From positions 5,001 through 69,000 of the forward strand of contig NZ_CH724148.1 of assembly GCF_000153225.1 (NCBI RefSeq): DNA of 64,000 nucleotides. The letters run 5' to 3'. The stretch is from Polaribacter irgensii 23-P (GTDB lineage: Bacteria; Bacteroidota; Bacteroidia; Flavobacteriales; Flavobacteriaceae). Below, piece after piece: positions 11,288-20,745 of the stretch; position 1 is the stretch's first letter; every line of letters starts with the position of its first letter. The notes under the pieces were generated by a model that was not told the DNA's origin, searched no databases, and worked only from the letters and a program-made list of their open reading frames with translations. Both the position numbers and the translations under genes were made by a program.

Positions 11288-12058
11288 ATGAATCTGAATT
11301 TTTATAAATACCAAGGATGCGGAAATGACTTTGTAATGATAGACAATCGTTCGCAAACTTTCAATAAAGACACTATTAATACGATTTCAAAACTTTGTGA
11401 CCGACATTTTGGTATTGGTGCAGATGGGGTAATTTTGATAGAAAACGATCTAGCGCTAGATTTTAAAATGGTGTATTACAATCCAGATGGAAGTCAAACT
11501 TTTTGTGGAAACGGAGGAAGATGTGCGGTATCTTTTGCCCACTTTCTTGGAATTATTAAAAACGAAACAAATTTTACTGCTTTCGATGGAACTCATTTTT
11601 CGAAAATAAAAAATAACATTGTTTCTTTAAAAATGATCGATGTAAGTGATATTCAAATTCTCGAACAAGCTGTATTTCTAAATACAGGTACTCCTCATCA
11701 CGTACAAGTAGTGACTGACTTATCAAATTTTGATGTTTTTAGAGAAGGTGAAAAAATTAGATATACCTACAAGTCTCCAGGAAGTAATGTCAATTTTGTA
11801 GAACAAATAAACGACACTACATTTCAAGTTCGAACATATGAGAAGGGCGTAGAAAATGAAACATTAGCCTGCGGTACTGGTGTAACAGCAGTTGCTATTG
11901 CGATGCATAAAACAAAAAAAACGAACAGCACTTCAATTACCTTACCTGTAGCGGGCGGTATTTTAGAAGTCTCTTTTACAGAAAAAGAGGGCGTTTACGA
12001 AAACATATTTTTAAGAGGTGCAGCCAGTTTTGTTTATCAAGGAAAAATAGAAATTTAA
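11288..12058 (+). CDS. dapF: diaminopimelate epimerase DapF
   Basis: Interconverts LL- and meso-diaminopimelate, giving the cross-linking residue of peptidoglycan and the lysine precursor. 256 residues, normal length. The two catalytic cysteines are in DGSQTFCGNGGRC (first Cys about 73) and ENETLACGTGVTA (about 195). The N-terminal YKYQGCGNDFVMID matches the family start. It heads a likely plus-strand operon: its stop overlaps the ATG of the GNAT gene (TAATG), and mltG follows 27 bp later, so two of the three genes serve cell-wall metabolism. Confidence 0.97.
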   Translation: MNLNFYKYQGCGNDFVMIDNRSQTFNKDTINTISKLCDRHFGIGADGVILIENDLALDFKMVYYNPDGSQTFCGNGGRCAVSFAHFLGIIKNETNFTAFDGTHFSKIKNNIVSLKMIDVSDIQILEQAVFLNTGTPHHVQVVTDLSNFDVFREGEKIRYTYKSPGSNVNFVEQINDTTFQVRTYEKGVENETLACGTGVTAVAIAMHKTKKTNSTSITLPVAGGILEVSFTEKEGVYENIFLRGAASFVYQGKIEI

Positions 12059-12579
12059 TGGAAAGACTTACGGGAAAAAAAATCCAACTCCGTGCATTAG
12101 AACCTGAGGACTTAGAATTTCTCTTTAAGATAGAAAATAATGAAGCATATTGGGAAGTAAGCCACACCCAAAGTCCTTTTTCAAAATATCTTTTAAAACA
12201 ATATTTAGAAAATGCTCATTTAGATATTTATGAAGCAAAACAGTTGCGTTTAATAATTGAAGAAAACAACTCAAAAAAAACGGTAGGATTGATCGACTTA
12301 TTTGACTTTAATCCACAGCATAAAAGAGCGGGTATTGGCATTTTAATAGCGAATGAATTTCAAAGAAATGGATATGCCTCAGCAGCTTTAGGATTACTAA
12401 CAAACTACGCTTTCACTCATTTACATTTGCATCAATTGTACGCAAATATTACCTCAGAAAATGTACAAAGCATCTCCTTATTTAAAAAACATGACTTTCA
12501 AGAAGCAGGATTAAAAAAAGAATGGATTTATTCAGAAGGAAAATTCAAAGATGAGCTCTTATTTCAATTGATAAAATAG
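12058..12579 (+). CDS. GNAT N-acetyltransferase, RimJ/RimL type
   Basis: 173-residue cytoplasmic acetyltransferase. The N-terminal LTGKKIQLRALEPEDLEFLFKIEN and the C-terminal acetyl-CoA-binding region (GIGILIANEFQRNGYASAAL, then NVQSISLFKKHDFQEAG) are typical of Acetyltransf_3 members that modify protein N-termini, antibiotics or small molecules. It overlaps the dapF stop by one base, so it is translationally coupled to it. The acceptor cannot be inferred from sequence. Confidence 0.88.
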   Translation: MERLTGKKIQLRALEPEDLEFLFKIENNEAYWEVSHTQSPFSKYLLKQYLENAHLDIYEAKQLRLIIEENNSKKTVGLIDLFDFNPQHKRAGIGILIANEFQRNGYASAALGLLTNYAFTHLHLHQLYANITSENVQSISLFKKHDFQEAGLKKEWIYSEGKFKDELLFQLIK

Positions 12580-12606
12580 TAACTTTACGCACTAACAAAT
12601 TTACAA

Positions 12607-13632
12607 TTGAAGAAAAAAACACCTTATATATTTGCATCTGTAATTCTATTTATTATACTTGTAATCTCCAACTATTATCAAAAAATATTTGGAACTGCAA
12701 TTACAAAAGAACACGTGCTTTTTATTACAACAGCAGATAGCTTGTTGGATGTAAATGAAAAATTAAAAAAATTAACCCAAAGACCCGAAACTTTCCTGTG
12801 GGTTGCCGCAAATAAAAGTTTTTCAAAACCAAAAGCGGGAAGATATATCCTGAAACAAGGAATGTCTAACAATGACCTGGTAAACATGTTGCGAAGTGGC
12901 GGACAAACTCCTTTTCAATTATCTTTTAACAATCAAGACACCCTTGAAAAATTAGCAGGTAGAATTGCAGGCCAAATAGCCGCAGACTCTACCTCTTTGC
13001 TCCTTTCTTTTAAAGAAGACTCTTTTTTGAATGAGCACAAGCTCACAACAAAATCGATACTGCAAATATTCATCCCAAATACTTATGAATTTTACTGGAC
13101 AGTTAGCCCAGAAAAATTCAAACAAAAAATGCTTATCTCGTATTATAAATTTTGGAATGAAAGTAGAACTACAAAAGCAAAAAAACTAAACCTTAGCAAA
13201 GAAGAAGTGATTGTTTTAGCCTCTATTGTTCAAAAAGAAACTGCTCAAAATACCGAAAGACCGATTGTTGCAGGATTGTATTTAAACAGACTTAGAAGAG
13301 GCTGGCCGCTGCAAGCAGATCCTACAGTTATCTACTGTATAAAAGAAAAAAAAGGTCAAGATTTTGCGGTGCGACGGGTTTTAACTGCTGATTTAAAGAT
13401 TGAATCCCCTTACAATACGTATAAATTTAAAGGATTGCCACCAACACTAATTTCGATGCCTGATATTTCTTCCATCGATGGCGTTCTCAATGCACAAAGA
13501 CACGACTATTTATACATGTGCGCAAATGTTGATAAACGCGGATTTCATGTATTTGCAAAATCACTTTCAGAACACAATAAAAACGCAACTAAGTACCATA
13601 CTTGGATGAATACACAACGCGTACACAGATAA
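12607..13632 (+). CDS. mltG: endolytic murein transglycosylase MltG
   Basis: 341 residues, the family's usual size. It cleaves nascent glycan strands in the inner-membrane-proximal layer and terminates their elongation. One N-terminal transmembrane helix (residues 7-24) anchors it, a LysM-like region follows, and the YceG domain contains the catalytic Glu in ASIVQKETA (about 211) and the conserved RPIVAGLYLNRL...PLQADPTVIY. Translation starts at TTG 12607; no ATG gives an intact anchor, and the KKKT n-region fits this start. Third gene of the dapF cluster. Confidence 0.93.
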   Translation: MKKKTPYIFASVILFIILVISNYYQKIFGTAITKEHVLFITTADSLLDVNEKLKKLTQRPETFLWVAANKSFSKPKAGRYILKQGMSNNDLVNMLRSGGQTPFQLSFNNQDTLEKLAGRIAGQIAADSTSLLLSFKEDSFLNEHKLTTKSILQIFIPNTYEFYWTVSPEKFKQKMLISYYKFWNESRTTKAKKLNLSKEEVIVLASIVQKETAQNTERPIVAGLYLNRLRRGWPLQADPTVIYCIKEKKGQDFAVRRVLTADLKIESPYNTYKFKGLPPTLISMPDISSIDGVLNAQRHDYLYMCANVDKRGFHVFAKSLSEHNKNATKYHTWMNTQRVHR

Positions 13633-14024
13633 AAAACACTTCAAACCAAATTTTCTAAAATACAATATGTTCCACCTTCGCATTTAAAAATATGATATTG
13701 AGTTCATTTTAGAGAAGAAAACGTAAAATGCAACTTGAAATTTAACATTTTAAAATATTTTAACAAACAGTACACAGGTACAACAAACCATTATAATGTC
13801 AGTCTAGGTAGGAACTTCAAGCAATATAATACGCAAACGTCCAATATTTTTATAGAAAACAAATAAATCAAAAGAATACGATAGAATGTCTTTTCTATTG
13901 ATAATTTCACAATAATTTTTTAAAAATTTACAGGTATTAGTGCAAATATTAAGAATATACCGCACTTTTTACATTTTCATTTAAATTTAACAAACTGACT
14001 GTCAATTACTTTAAAATTGTATTG
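13633..14024. other. intergenic, no gene seen
   Basis: About 390 bp of AT-rich sequence with no supported ORF and no clear hairpin terminator for mltG. The only recognisable element is a -7-like TAATTTTG at its right edge (14025-14032), which overlaps the assigned start of the next gene. Confidence 0.5.
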
Positions 14025-14029
14025 TAATT

Positions 14030-14656
14030 TTGCAACCGCAAAACAGAAAACACATTTTTATCAAAAATAAAATATTTTTATTCAGCGCAGTAATACTCTT
14101 TGTAAATGCAATTGCTATTACCCCAACAAGCTCCTCAGAATCCGCATGGATCAGAGGAGATGATGTAAACTTTCCCAAAACAATCAGCAGTACTATTTTT
14201 TATCTGGAAAGAGATTTTGTTGCCTTTAAAGAGGCAGTAGCTTTCAAAGAATCTCAAGGAAAATATTCTATTGTGAATACCTTGGGGTATCTCGGAAAAT
14301 ATCAGTTTGGAAAAACTACATTAGAGCGTTTTGAAATATATGATACTCAACACTTTTTAAAAACTCCACTATTACAAGAAAAAGCGTTTGTAGCCTTGTG
14401 TAAAGTCAATAAGTGGATTTTAAGAAAAGACATTCTAAGCACAGAAGGGAAAAAAATAAATGGAGTTCTGATCACAGAGTCCGGAATTTTAGCCGCTGCA
14501 CACTTGAGCGGTGCTGGAAATGTAAAGAAGTTTTTACGCAGTGACGGATGTGAGCGTTTTTCTGATGCTTATGGTTCAAGTATCGCATCCTATTTGAAAA
14601 AATTTGCAAACTATGACCTCTCAAATATTGTAGCGGACCGATTGGCAAAAGTTTAA
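14030..14656 (+). CDS. secreted lysozyme-like/transglycosylase-fold protein
   Basis: 208 residues from the only upstream non-ATG candidate (TTG 14030). The N-terminal hydrophobic stretch (IFLFSAVILFVNAIAIT) is a signal peptide. The core FKESQGKYSIVNTLGYLGKYQFGKTTL, with Glu in the KES motif, resembles the catalytic Glu region of lysozyme-fold enzymes in Bacteroidota (often annotated as peptidoglycan-binding LysM proteins). A later AAHLSGAGNVKKFL segment fits the same fold. The start is uncertain: no in-frame ATG precedes the signal peptide, and TTG 14030 lies inside a -7 box, so a rare ATT at 14054 or an upstream promoter must be considered. It may act on peptidoglycan outside the cytoplasm. 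Confidence 0.75.
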   Translation: MQPQNRKHIFIKNKIFLFSAVILFVNAIAITPTSSSESAWIRGDDVNFPKTISSTIFYLERDFVAFKEAVAFKESQGKYSIVNTLGYLGKYQFGKTTLERFEIYDTQHFLKTPLLQEKAFVALCKVNKWILRKDILSTEGKKINGVLITESGILAAAHLSGAGNVKKFLRSDGCERFSDAYGSSIASYLKKFANYDLSNIVADRLAKV

Positions 14657-14753
14657 TACTCAAACTTATTTTCGTCTAGTAGTACGTTTTTACAATTTCG
14701 TTTAAACACACTAACGATAGCTGGTATTTTTTAAGCACAACCGCTGCAATTCT

Positions 14754-15461
14754 TTACTCTTTTTGAATGATAAAAATTGCAGGTTTCTTATACAAGTCTA
14801 TTGTTTGGTGCTTCCAATCCTGTACAGAAAGCGTTTTAATAAACTCTGTTAGTAAGGTAATATCCGCCGCAACGCAGAGGGATGTTGCTGGTGACAGAGC
14901 TGCTTTTAAATCTGCAAACATTTTCTCATTGCGATACGGTGTTTCAATAAAAATCTGTGCTTGATTTTTATCTTTTGAAAGCTTCTCTAACTCTTTTATG
15001 GTTTTCCTTCTTTCGTCTTTGTCAATTGGCAAATACCCATTAAAAGCAAAGTTCTGTCCGTTCATACCAGAACTCATCATCGCCATTAAAATAGAGCTTG
15101 GCCCCACTAAAGGAACTACTTGTATATTATTTTCATGTGCTAGTTTTACAATAGTTGCTCCTGGATCTGCTACTGCCGGTACTCCTGCCTCTGACAATAA
15201 TCCTACATTGATCCCTTCTTTACAGACATCTAAATACCTCCTTGTTTCGATATCTTTTGCATATTTATCCAGTGACATCAGCTGTAAAGAAGCTTGTGAT
15301 TTTTTAGGTGAAATTTTTTTAATAAATTTCCTTGCCGTTTTTTCATTTTCGACAATGTAATAATCAATTTCCTCTATGACTTTTTTTACCGATAGTGGCA
15401 TTACTTCCAAAGGTTCTGTATCCCCTAAAGTCGTGGGAATTAAATAAAGTTTACCAATCAT
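14754..15461 (-). CDS. RsmI-like tetrapyrrole-methylase-fold SAM methyltransferase
   Basis: 235 residues of the TP_methylase fold. Visible motifs are the N-terminal GKLYLIPTTLGD, the GLLSEAGVPAVADPGATIVKLA segment and VPLVGPSSILMAMMSSGMNGQNFAFNGYLP, which match RsmI, the 2'-O-methylase of 16S rRNA C1402. Bacteroidota often carry both a canonical RsmI and this shorter, divergent relative, so rRNA methylation is likely but not certain. The gene begins 28 bp after the dnaA stop on the same strand and is probably co-transcribed with it. Confidence 0.82.
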   Translation of the reverse strand: MIGKLYLIPTTLGDTEPLEVMPLSVKKVIEEIDYYIVENEKTARKFIKKISPKKSQASLQLMSLDKYAKDIETRRYLDVCKEGINVGLLSEAGVPAVADPGATIVKLAHENNIQVVPLVGPSSILMAMMSSGMNGQNFAFNGYLPIDKDERRKTIKELEKLSKDKNQAQIFIETPYRNEKMFADLKAALSPATSLCVAADITLLTEFIKTLSVQDWKHQTIDLYKKPAIFIIQKE

Positions 15462-15489
15462 TGGTTCTATTTTAAAAATAAAAAGGGTC

Positions 15490-16917
15490 TTAGAAAGTTA
15501 ACTTCTTAGTCAAGTCGTCTACGTATTTTCGAAACTGCTTATCTGTTTCGGTAAGATTGTCAACAGTTTTGCAAGCGTGCAATACGGTTGCGTGGTCTCT
15601 TTGTCCAATCTGATTGCCAATACTAGCCAACGATGTTTTGGTCAATCTCTTTGCAAAAAACATTGCTAATTGTCTTGCTTGCACAATATGACGTTTGCGT
15701 GTTTTCGACTGCAAGGTCGCAACATCCATGTCAAAATACTTAGAGACTTCTTTTTGGATATAATCTATAGAAACTTCTTTCTTGGTGTTTTTTACAAACT
15801 TGTCTACGATCTGCTTTGCCAATTCTAAAGAAAATTCTCTTCTATTAAAGGAAGCTTGTGCAATCATTGAAATAATTACTCCCTCTAATTCTCTAACGTT
15901 GGACTTTATATTTTTAGCAATATACCCTACAATGTCTTCTGGCATTTCTACGCCATCTCTAAATAATTTATTTTGTAAGATAGAAATTCTTGTCTCATAG
16001 TCAGGTGCTTGCAACTCTGCCGACAATCCCCATTTAAAACGAGACAACAAACGCTGTTCGATGTCTTGCATATCTACAGGTGCCTTATCTGAGGTTAAAA
16101 TTACTTGCTTTCCATTTTGATGTAAATGGTTAAAAATATGAAAGAACACGTCTTGTGTTCCGGCTTTACCAGATAAGAATTGAACATCGTCAATAATCAA
16201 TACATCAATCATTTGGTAGAAATGGATAAAATCATTTCTAGTATTTGACTTTACAGAATCGATGAACTGCTGTGTAAATTTTTCTGAAGAAATATACAAA
16301 ACCGTTTTGTCTGGATATTTGTCTTTAATATCGACTCCAATTGCGTGGGATAAATGTGTTTTTCCCAAACCAACACCACCGTAAATTAACAGTGGATTAA
16401 AAGAGGTTCCTCCTGGCTTATTTGCAACTGCCATTCCTGCGGATCGTGCCAATCGATTGGAATCTCCTTCTACGAAATTTGCAAAATTGTAATTAGGGTT
16501 TAACTGAGATTCTATCTTAACTTTTTGCAATCCTGGAATTACAAATGGGTTTCTAAGCTCTCTTTTTCCTGAATCTAAAGAAACAGTTACGTTTTGAGGT
16601 TTTAGAGGGTTTCTATTTGAACTTGGAATTTTAACAATTTGTGGTCGATTGCTACTATAATTGTTTTCCATTTTTACATCGTAAATCAATTTGGCATCAC
16701 TACCCAATTGTCTCACCAATGCTACCCTTAGTAACTTGATATAGTGCTCCTCTAACCATTCATAAAAAAACTTACTCGGTACCTGTATCGTTAAGGACTC
16801 TCCTGACAGTTTAACAGGTTTTATCGGTTCGAACCAAGTTTTGTAGGCTTGTGGTTTAATGTTATCTTTGATGAAAATCAAACATTCGTTCCAAACTGAT
16901 TCTGAAGATAAAGTCAT
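15490..16917 (-). CDS. dnaA: chromosomal replication initiator DnaA
   Basis: 475 residues. Domain I is at 1-90 (VWNECLIFIKDNIKPQAYKTWFEPI). The AAA+ domain has Walker A GGVGLGKT (about 180-187) and Walker B VLIIDDVQFL (about 239-248), and the Arg finger region LLSRFKWGL is intact. The C-terminal DNA-binding domain carries the signature IGQRDHATVLHACKTV. It binds DnaA boxes at oriC and opens the origin. The flanking gaps do not show a cluster of TTATnCACA sites, so oriC is probably elsewhere. Followed by the RsmI-like gene. Confidence 0.98.
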   Translation of the reverse strand: MTLSSESVWNECLIFIKDNIKPQAYKTWFEPIKPVKLSGESLTIQVPSKFFYEWLEEHYIKLLRVALVRQLGSDAKLIYDVKMENNYSSNRPQIVKIPSSNRNPLKPQNVTVSLDSGKRELRNPFVIPGLQKVKIESQLNPNYNFANFVEGDSNRLARSAGMAVANKPGGTSFNPLLIYGGVGLGKTHLSHAIGVDIKDKYPDKTVLYISSEKFTQQFIDSVKSNTRNDFIHFYQMIDVLIIDDVQFLSGKAGTQDVFFHIFNHLHQNGKQVILTSDKAPVDMQDIEQRLLSRFKWGLSAELQAPDYETRISILQNKLFRDGVEMPEDIVGYIAKNIKSNVRELEGVIISMIAQASFNRREFSLELAKQIVDKFVKNTKKEVSIDYIQKEVSKYFDMDVATLQSKTRKRHIVQARQLAMFFAKRLTKTSLASIGNQIGQRDHATVLHACKTVDNLTETDKQFRKYVDDLTKKLTF

Positions 16918-17085
16918 TTAGTTTTGTAGGTACTTGAGGTTATTAAATTTGGTTAAAACTTGATATGAGTCGCGTTTTTTAGGTCATACAAAAATGTGAA
17001 TAAAATTCAATATAAAAAAATGTATGTGCTATTGATTATTAATTATTTTTTACGTATTATGAGACAGAAAAAATAACCACACTTA

Positions 17086-17484
17086 TTGAAGAAATTTACA
17101 ACAAAAACGCGCATAAGATATTCAGAAACAGATCAAATGAGCGTAGTCTATCACGGGAATTATGCACAATTTTTTGAATTGGGAAGAACTGAGTGGTTGC
17201 GCTCTTTGGGCATTACTTACAAAGACATGGAAGTCAGCGGAATAATACTCCCTGTAATTTCTTTAAAGTGCAATTTTATAAAATCAGCCCTTTATGACGA
17301 TGTTCTAACCATCCATACTTTTCTAAAGAAAGAACCCTTGGTGAAAATTGAATTTGACTACGAAATAAAAAATCAACACGAAGAACTCATCTGCACAGGA
17401 AACACAGTTTTAGCTTTTGTGAATTCAAAAACTATGAAACCCAGACGTTGTCCAGAGAACTTATTAAAAAGTCTGGGATATTAG
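17086..17484 (+). CDS. YbgC/FadM-type acyl-CoA thioesterase
   Basis: 132-residue hotdog-fold thioesterase. The 4-hydroxybenzoyl-CoA thioesterase signature RYSETDQMSVVYHGNYAQFFELGRTEWLR (catalytic Asp in ETDQM) is complete. It hydrolyses acyl-CoA thioesters in the cytoplasm; YbgC relatives associate with phospholipid synthesis or the Tol-Pal system. The start is TTG 17086: the first ATG falls inside the active-site motif, and KKFTTKTRIRYSETD is the expected N-terminus. Divergent from dnaA and convergent with yigZ. Confidence 0.88.
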   Translation: MKKFTTKTRIRYSETDQMSVVYHGNYAQFFELGRTEWLRSLGITYKDMEVSGIILPVISLKCNFIKSALYDDVLTIHTFLKKEPLVKIEFDYEIKNQHEELICTGNTVLAFVNSKTMKPRRCPENLLKSLGY

Positions 17485-17566
17485 TAAATAATATTCTGGC
17501 AACTTTTAAGATCATTGTCTATATCTAGACAAAAAAAAAGCAAAAGTCGCTTACGGGATCTAAAAA

Positions 17567-18172
17567 TCACGCTACCTCTTTTACCGTAACTTTATACATA
17601 TTCTCAAAGATTGCAAAAATAGTTTCGGCATCCTTTTTCCGAACAGCAATCGTATACTGACACTCCATTTCTAACTTTTGATCTACGATGTCGATATTTC
17701 TTTCTTTAATAATTCGCATTACAGCATTCATCAAATCGTAATTGAACGTCAATTGACACGCTATTTTAACCGTCTTTTCTAAAATATCAGAAGCTTCTAG
17801 CGCCATTTGAGCCGACAACTTGTATGCCGACATAAGTCCTCCCACACCTAATTTAATGCCCCCAAAATAGCGCACGGAAACAATTAAGATATTGGTGACT
17901 TCAAAAGCTTGTATTTGACCATATATAGGCATTCCTGCAGAATTATTTGGCTCTCCATCGTCGTTTGCTCTAAATCTAATTATGTCAATTCCTAATTGAT
18001 AAGCATAACAAAAATGTCTCGCCGTATGGTGTTTTTTCCGAAGCTTCTCCAAAGCTTCCTTAACAGCCTCCTCGGAGGCAACTGGAAAGGCGTACCCAAA
18101 AAACTTACTCCCCTTTTCTTTAAAAAGTGTTTCTTCTGATGGTTGTTCTACGGTCTTATAAACATCGTCCAT
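17567..18172 (-). CDS. YigZ/IMPACT family protein
   Basis: 201 residues with the UPF0029/IMPACT N-terminal domain: SKFFGYAFPVASEEAV, KKHHTARHFCYAYQLG, RANDDGEPNNSAGMPIYGQI and VSVRYFGGIKLGVGGL are all conserved. A C-terminal YigZ-type domain follows. The role is unclear; the eukaryotic relative controls Gcn2 on ribosomes, and bacterial members have been proposed to bind nucleic acid or ribosomes. It ends a minus-strand series running from the LEA-like lipoprotein gene, 48 bp after the EamA transporter. Confidence 0.9.
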   Translation of the reverse strand: MDDVYKTVEQPSEETLFKEKGSKFFGYAFPVASEEAVKEALEKLRKKHHTARHFCYAYQLGIDIIRFRANDDGEPNNSAGMPIYGQIQAFEVTNILIVSVRYFGGIKLGVGGLMSAYKLSAQMALEASDILEKTVKIACQLTFNYDLMNAVMRIIKERNIDIVDQKLEMECQYTIAVRKKDAETIFAIFENMYKVTVKEVA

Positions 18173-18220
18173 TCTCTTCGATTAAATATAATTGAATTAT
18201 GCAGGTTCCCTTCGCAAACT

Positions 18221-19081
18221 TTAAGCAATTGTTACTAATACAATTCCTAAAATTGCCAAAACAACTCCTATTTTATTTTTAAAACTAAATTGTTCCTTAA
18301 AAAAAAACAACCCTACCAATGTAGATACAATTACGATTGCTACGTTGTTTACGGTAAAGAGTGTTGAACTCTCCATGTTTTTATTCTGAAGAGCCTTCAT
18401 TAAAAAAACAATAGAATAATAATTAGGAATGCCTAAAATGACTCCTGCTATTACATTCTTTACCCCAAAAGATTCCCTCTTTATGATGGTTTTTACCGCT
18501 AAAATTAGACATCCAAAAATGGCTGCAATCCCAAATAAACTTCCTGAAAAAATAGCTACATCTCCATCTGAAACATAATTTACTTGCACATACTTTAACA
18601 GGGTGTCGATGGTTCCAGATCCGATAAACAAAAGAATAGGAAACAATAAAGTTCCGTTTTCTTTCTGTCTCCCCTCTCTAATAGAAGAGAGATAAACTGC
18701 AACTAACGCAATCATGATTCCCAATATTTTCAAAAAAGTAACCGATTCATTGTATAAAAAAATTCCAAATAAAATTGGAACTACCACCGACATTTTACCA
18801 GCAATGGACGTCACAGAAACACCGTTTTTTTGCGCAGTCATTGCCATGACAAAAAAGATCGCGATAAACAAGGCTCCTAAAACTAGCGCACCTGGAAACC
18901 AAGGCTCCAAATAAACCTCTGTTATCGAAATTCGTCTTTCCGCCAACAAAAAGCCCATGGAAAAAGCCACAATATAATTTACAAAAAGAGCTTTTAAGAT
19001 ATCAATCTTATAAATTCCAAAATATTTAAAAATAACAAATAATCCTGTAGAGAAAAGAATACTTAAGAGTAAAAAAATCAA
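18221..19081 (-). CDS. EamA/DMT-family transporter
   Basis: 286-residue inner-membrane protein with about ten hydrophobic helices arranged as two EamA repeats. The second half ends in VNNVAIVIVSTLVGLFFFKEQFSFKNKIGVVLAILGIVLV, and the first contains the corresponding LYNESVTFLKILGIMIALVAVYL, both typical of drug/metabolite exporters. The substrate is unknown. It begins one base after the HAD gene stop, in the ribD-containing unit; riboflavin transport is conceivable from context but is not shown by the sequence. Confidence 0.85.
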   Translation of the reverse strand: MIFLLLSILFSTGLFVIFKYFGIYKIDILKALFVNYIVAFSMGFLLAERRISITEVYLEPWFPGALVLGALFIAIFFVMAMTAQKNGVSVTSIAGKMSVVVPILFGIFLYNESVTFLKILGIMIALVAVYLSSIREGRQKENGTLLFPILLFIGSGTIDTLLKYVQVNYVSDGDVAIFSGSLFGIAAIFGCLILAVKTIIKRESFGVKNVIAGVILGIPNYYSIVFLMKALQNKNMESSTLFTVNNVAIVIVSTLVGLFFFKEQFSFKNKIGVVLAILGIVLVTIA

Positions 19082-19082
19082 T

Positions 19083-19688
19083 TTATAAGCTGTTTTTAGT
19101 GAATAATTCTACAATATCTTCTTTCTCAGGAATTAAATGCCAGACCTCAATTCCAATAGATTTTGCAGCTTCTGTATTTTCTTTTGTGTCATCTATGAAG
19201 AGGGTCTCCTGCGCAATTAAGTGGTTGGTCTCCAAAACGAAATTATAAATCTCAATGTTTGGCTTGCGAAGGTTTATTTCGTGCGACAGATAAAATTGCT
19301 CAAAACATTTTTTAAAAGTATCATACAATTCGGTACCCCAGTTATTTTGTATCCAAGAAATATGTAAATCGTTTGTATTGCTCAATAAAAAAAGACGGTA
19401 TTTTTTATTTTCTGCGAGCTCTTGAATAAAATTCAACCGTTTTTTGGGGAAATCCAATAAAATAGCATTCCACGCTTTAGTAAATTCTTCTGTAGAAACC
19501 CCCAATTTTTCCTCAAAAATAGCTGTAAACTTTTCTGTAGAAATAAGTCCCATTTCATATTGATGTAAAATAGGCAGTACTTCGTCCGATTGTTGAGAAA
19601 TGCCTAACTTCTGCAATTCTAACGCAAACTTTTCTTTATCTAAGTTGATAAAAATAGCTCCAAAATCGAAAACAATATTTTTAATCAT
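19083..19688 (-). CDS. HAD-IA family phosphatase-like hydrolase
   Basis: 201 residues. Motif I is VFDFGAIFINLD, with the nucleophile Asp at the FDFG position; motif II is LLSNTND; the conserved Lys is in LRKPNIEIY; motif IV is LFIDDTKEN. The helical cap between motifs I and II is of the C1 type. The start overlaps the ribD stop by 8 bp, so it is translationally coupled to it. HAD enzymes remove the phosphate from the RibD product (ARPP) in other bacteria, so a dedicated riboflavin-pathway phosphatase is a reasonable but unproven guess. Confidence 0.87.
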   Translation of the reverse strand: MIKNIVFDFGAIFINLDKEKFALELQKLGISQQSDEVLPILHQYEMGLISTEKFTAIFEEKLGVSTEEFTKAWNAILLDFPKKRLNFIQELAENKKYRLFLLSNTNDLHISWIQNNWGTELYDTFKKCFEQFYLSHEINLRKPNIEIYNFVLETNHLIAQETLFIDDTKENTEAAKSIGIEVWHLIPEKEDIVELFTKNSL

Positions 19689-20745
19689 TGGTATATTTTT
19701 TTATCAGATCTTCAAGCACATGCTCTTTTTTGTAATTCTTATCTAGCCTTGGTGCTTTTACACCAGCATCAAAAGAATGGTCTCCAACAAAAACCAACGC
19801 TTCATCCCACAAATTTTCAGAAATAAAAGTCGCTAAGGTTTGAGTACCCCCTTCAACAATTAAAGACTGAACCTGATGCTTTAACAATACCACACAAATT
19901 TGTTCTGCCACATTTTTAGAAAAATCAATAGGCTCAAAAATTAAGTTTTTATTGAATGCGTACTTTTTGGTTTTTACTTCTTCGTGGCCATGAATTTTTC
20001 CTGTAATCACAATTGTTGTAATACTCCCATCGAAAACATGTGCACTTTCTGGAATACCCAAAGCACTGTCTAAAACAACTCTAATGGGATTATTTCCGGA
20101 CCAACTTCGAACGTTTAATTTTGGATTGTCTTCCAACACCGTATTTTTACCTACCAAAATTGCGTGCTCTTGACTGCGTAACTTGTGCACCAATTGCTGA
20201 GAATAGCGATTGGAAATGAATTTTGGCGCGACAGCATCTTTTGATAGGGGTGCAACAAATCCATCTTTTGTTTCTGCCCATTTTAAAATAATATAAGGAC
20301 GCTTTTTCTCTTGTACTACAAAAAAACGTTTGTGATGCTTGCGACATTCAGCTTCCAAAACACCTACAGTAACAACAACACCTGCAGATTTTAGGCGTTC
20401 AATTCCTTGACCAGCCACCAAACTATTGGTATCCACACAACCAATGACTACTCTCTTTATATTGTATTTTATGATTAAATCTGCGCAGGGTGGTGTTTTT
20501 CCAAAATGACTGCAAGGTTCAAGTGTCACATATAAAGTAGACTCAACTAACAATTTTTTATGCTCCACAGAATTCACTGCATTTACCTCTGCATGATTTC
20601 CCCCGTACGCTGCTGTAAAGCCCTCTCCAACAATCACGCCTTTACATACAATAACGGCGCCAACTGAAGGATTTGGACGCGTAGTCCCAATTCCATTTTT
20701 TGCAATTTGCAAACAACGCTGTATGTACTGCTCGTGTCTAATCAT
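19681..20745 (-). CDS. ribD: bifunctional riboflavin deaminase/reductase RibD
   Basis: 354 residues carrying out two consecutive steps after GTP cyclohydrolase II in riboflavin synthesis. The N-terminal deaminase has the zinc motif HAEVNAV and LEPCSHFGKTPPCADLI (about 50-90). The C-terminal NADPH-dependent reductase contains RPYIILKWAETKDG, ISNRYSQQLVHKLRSQEHAILVGKNTVLEDNPKLNVR and the closing SLIVEGGTQTLATF. The start follows directly on the stop of the lipoprotein gene (TAA then ATG) and the stop overlaps the HAD gene. Other rib genes are not in this window. Confidence 0.96.
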   Translation of the reverse strand: MIRHEQYIQRCLQIAKNGIGTTRPNPSVGAVIVCKGVIVGEGFTAAYGGNHAEVNAVNSVEHKKLLVESTLYVTLEPCSHFGKTPPCADLIIKYNIKRVVIGCVDTNSLVAGQGIERLKSAGVVVTVGVLEAECRKHHKRFFVVQEKKRPYIILKWAETKDGFVAPLSKDAVAPKFISNRYSQQLVHKLRSQEHAILVGKNTVLEDNPKLNVRSWSGNNPIRVVLDSALGIPESAHVFDGSITTIVITGKIHGHEEVKTKKYAFNKNLIFEPIDFSKNVAEQICVVLLKHQVQSLIVEGGTQTLATFISENLWDEALVFVGDHSFDAGVKAPRLDKNYKKEHVLEDLIKKYTND

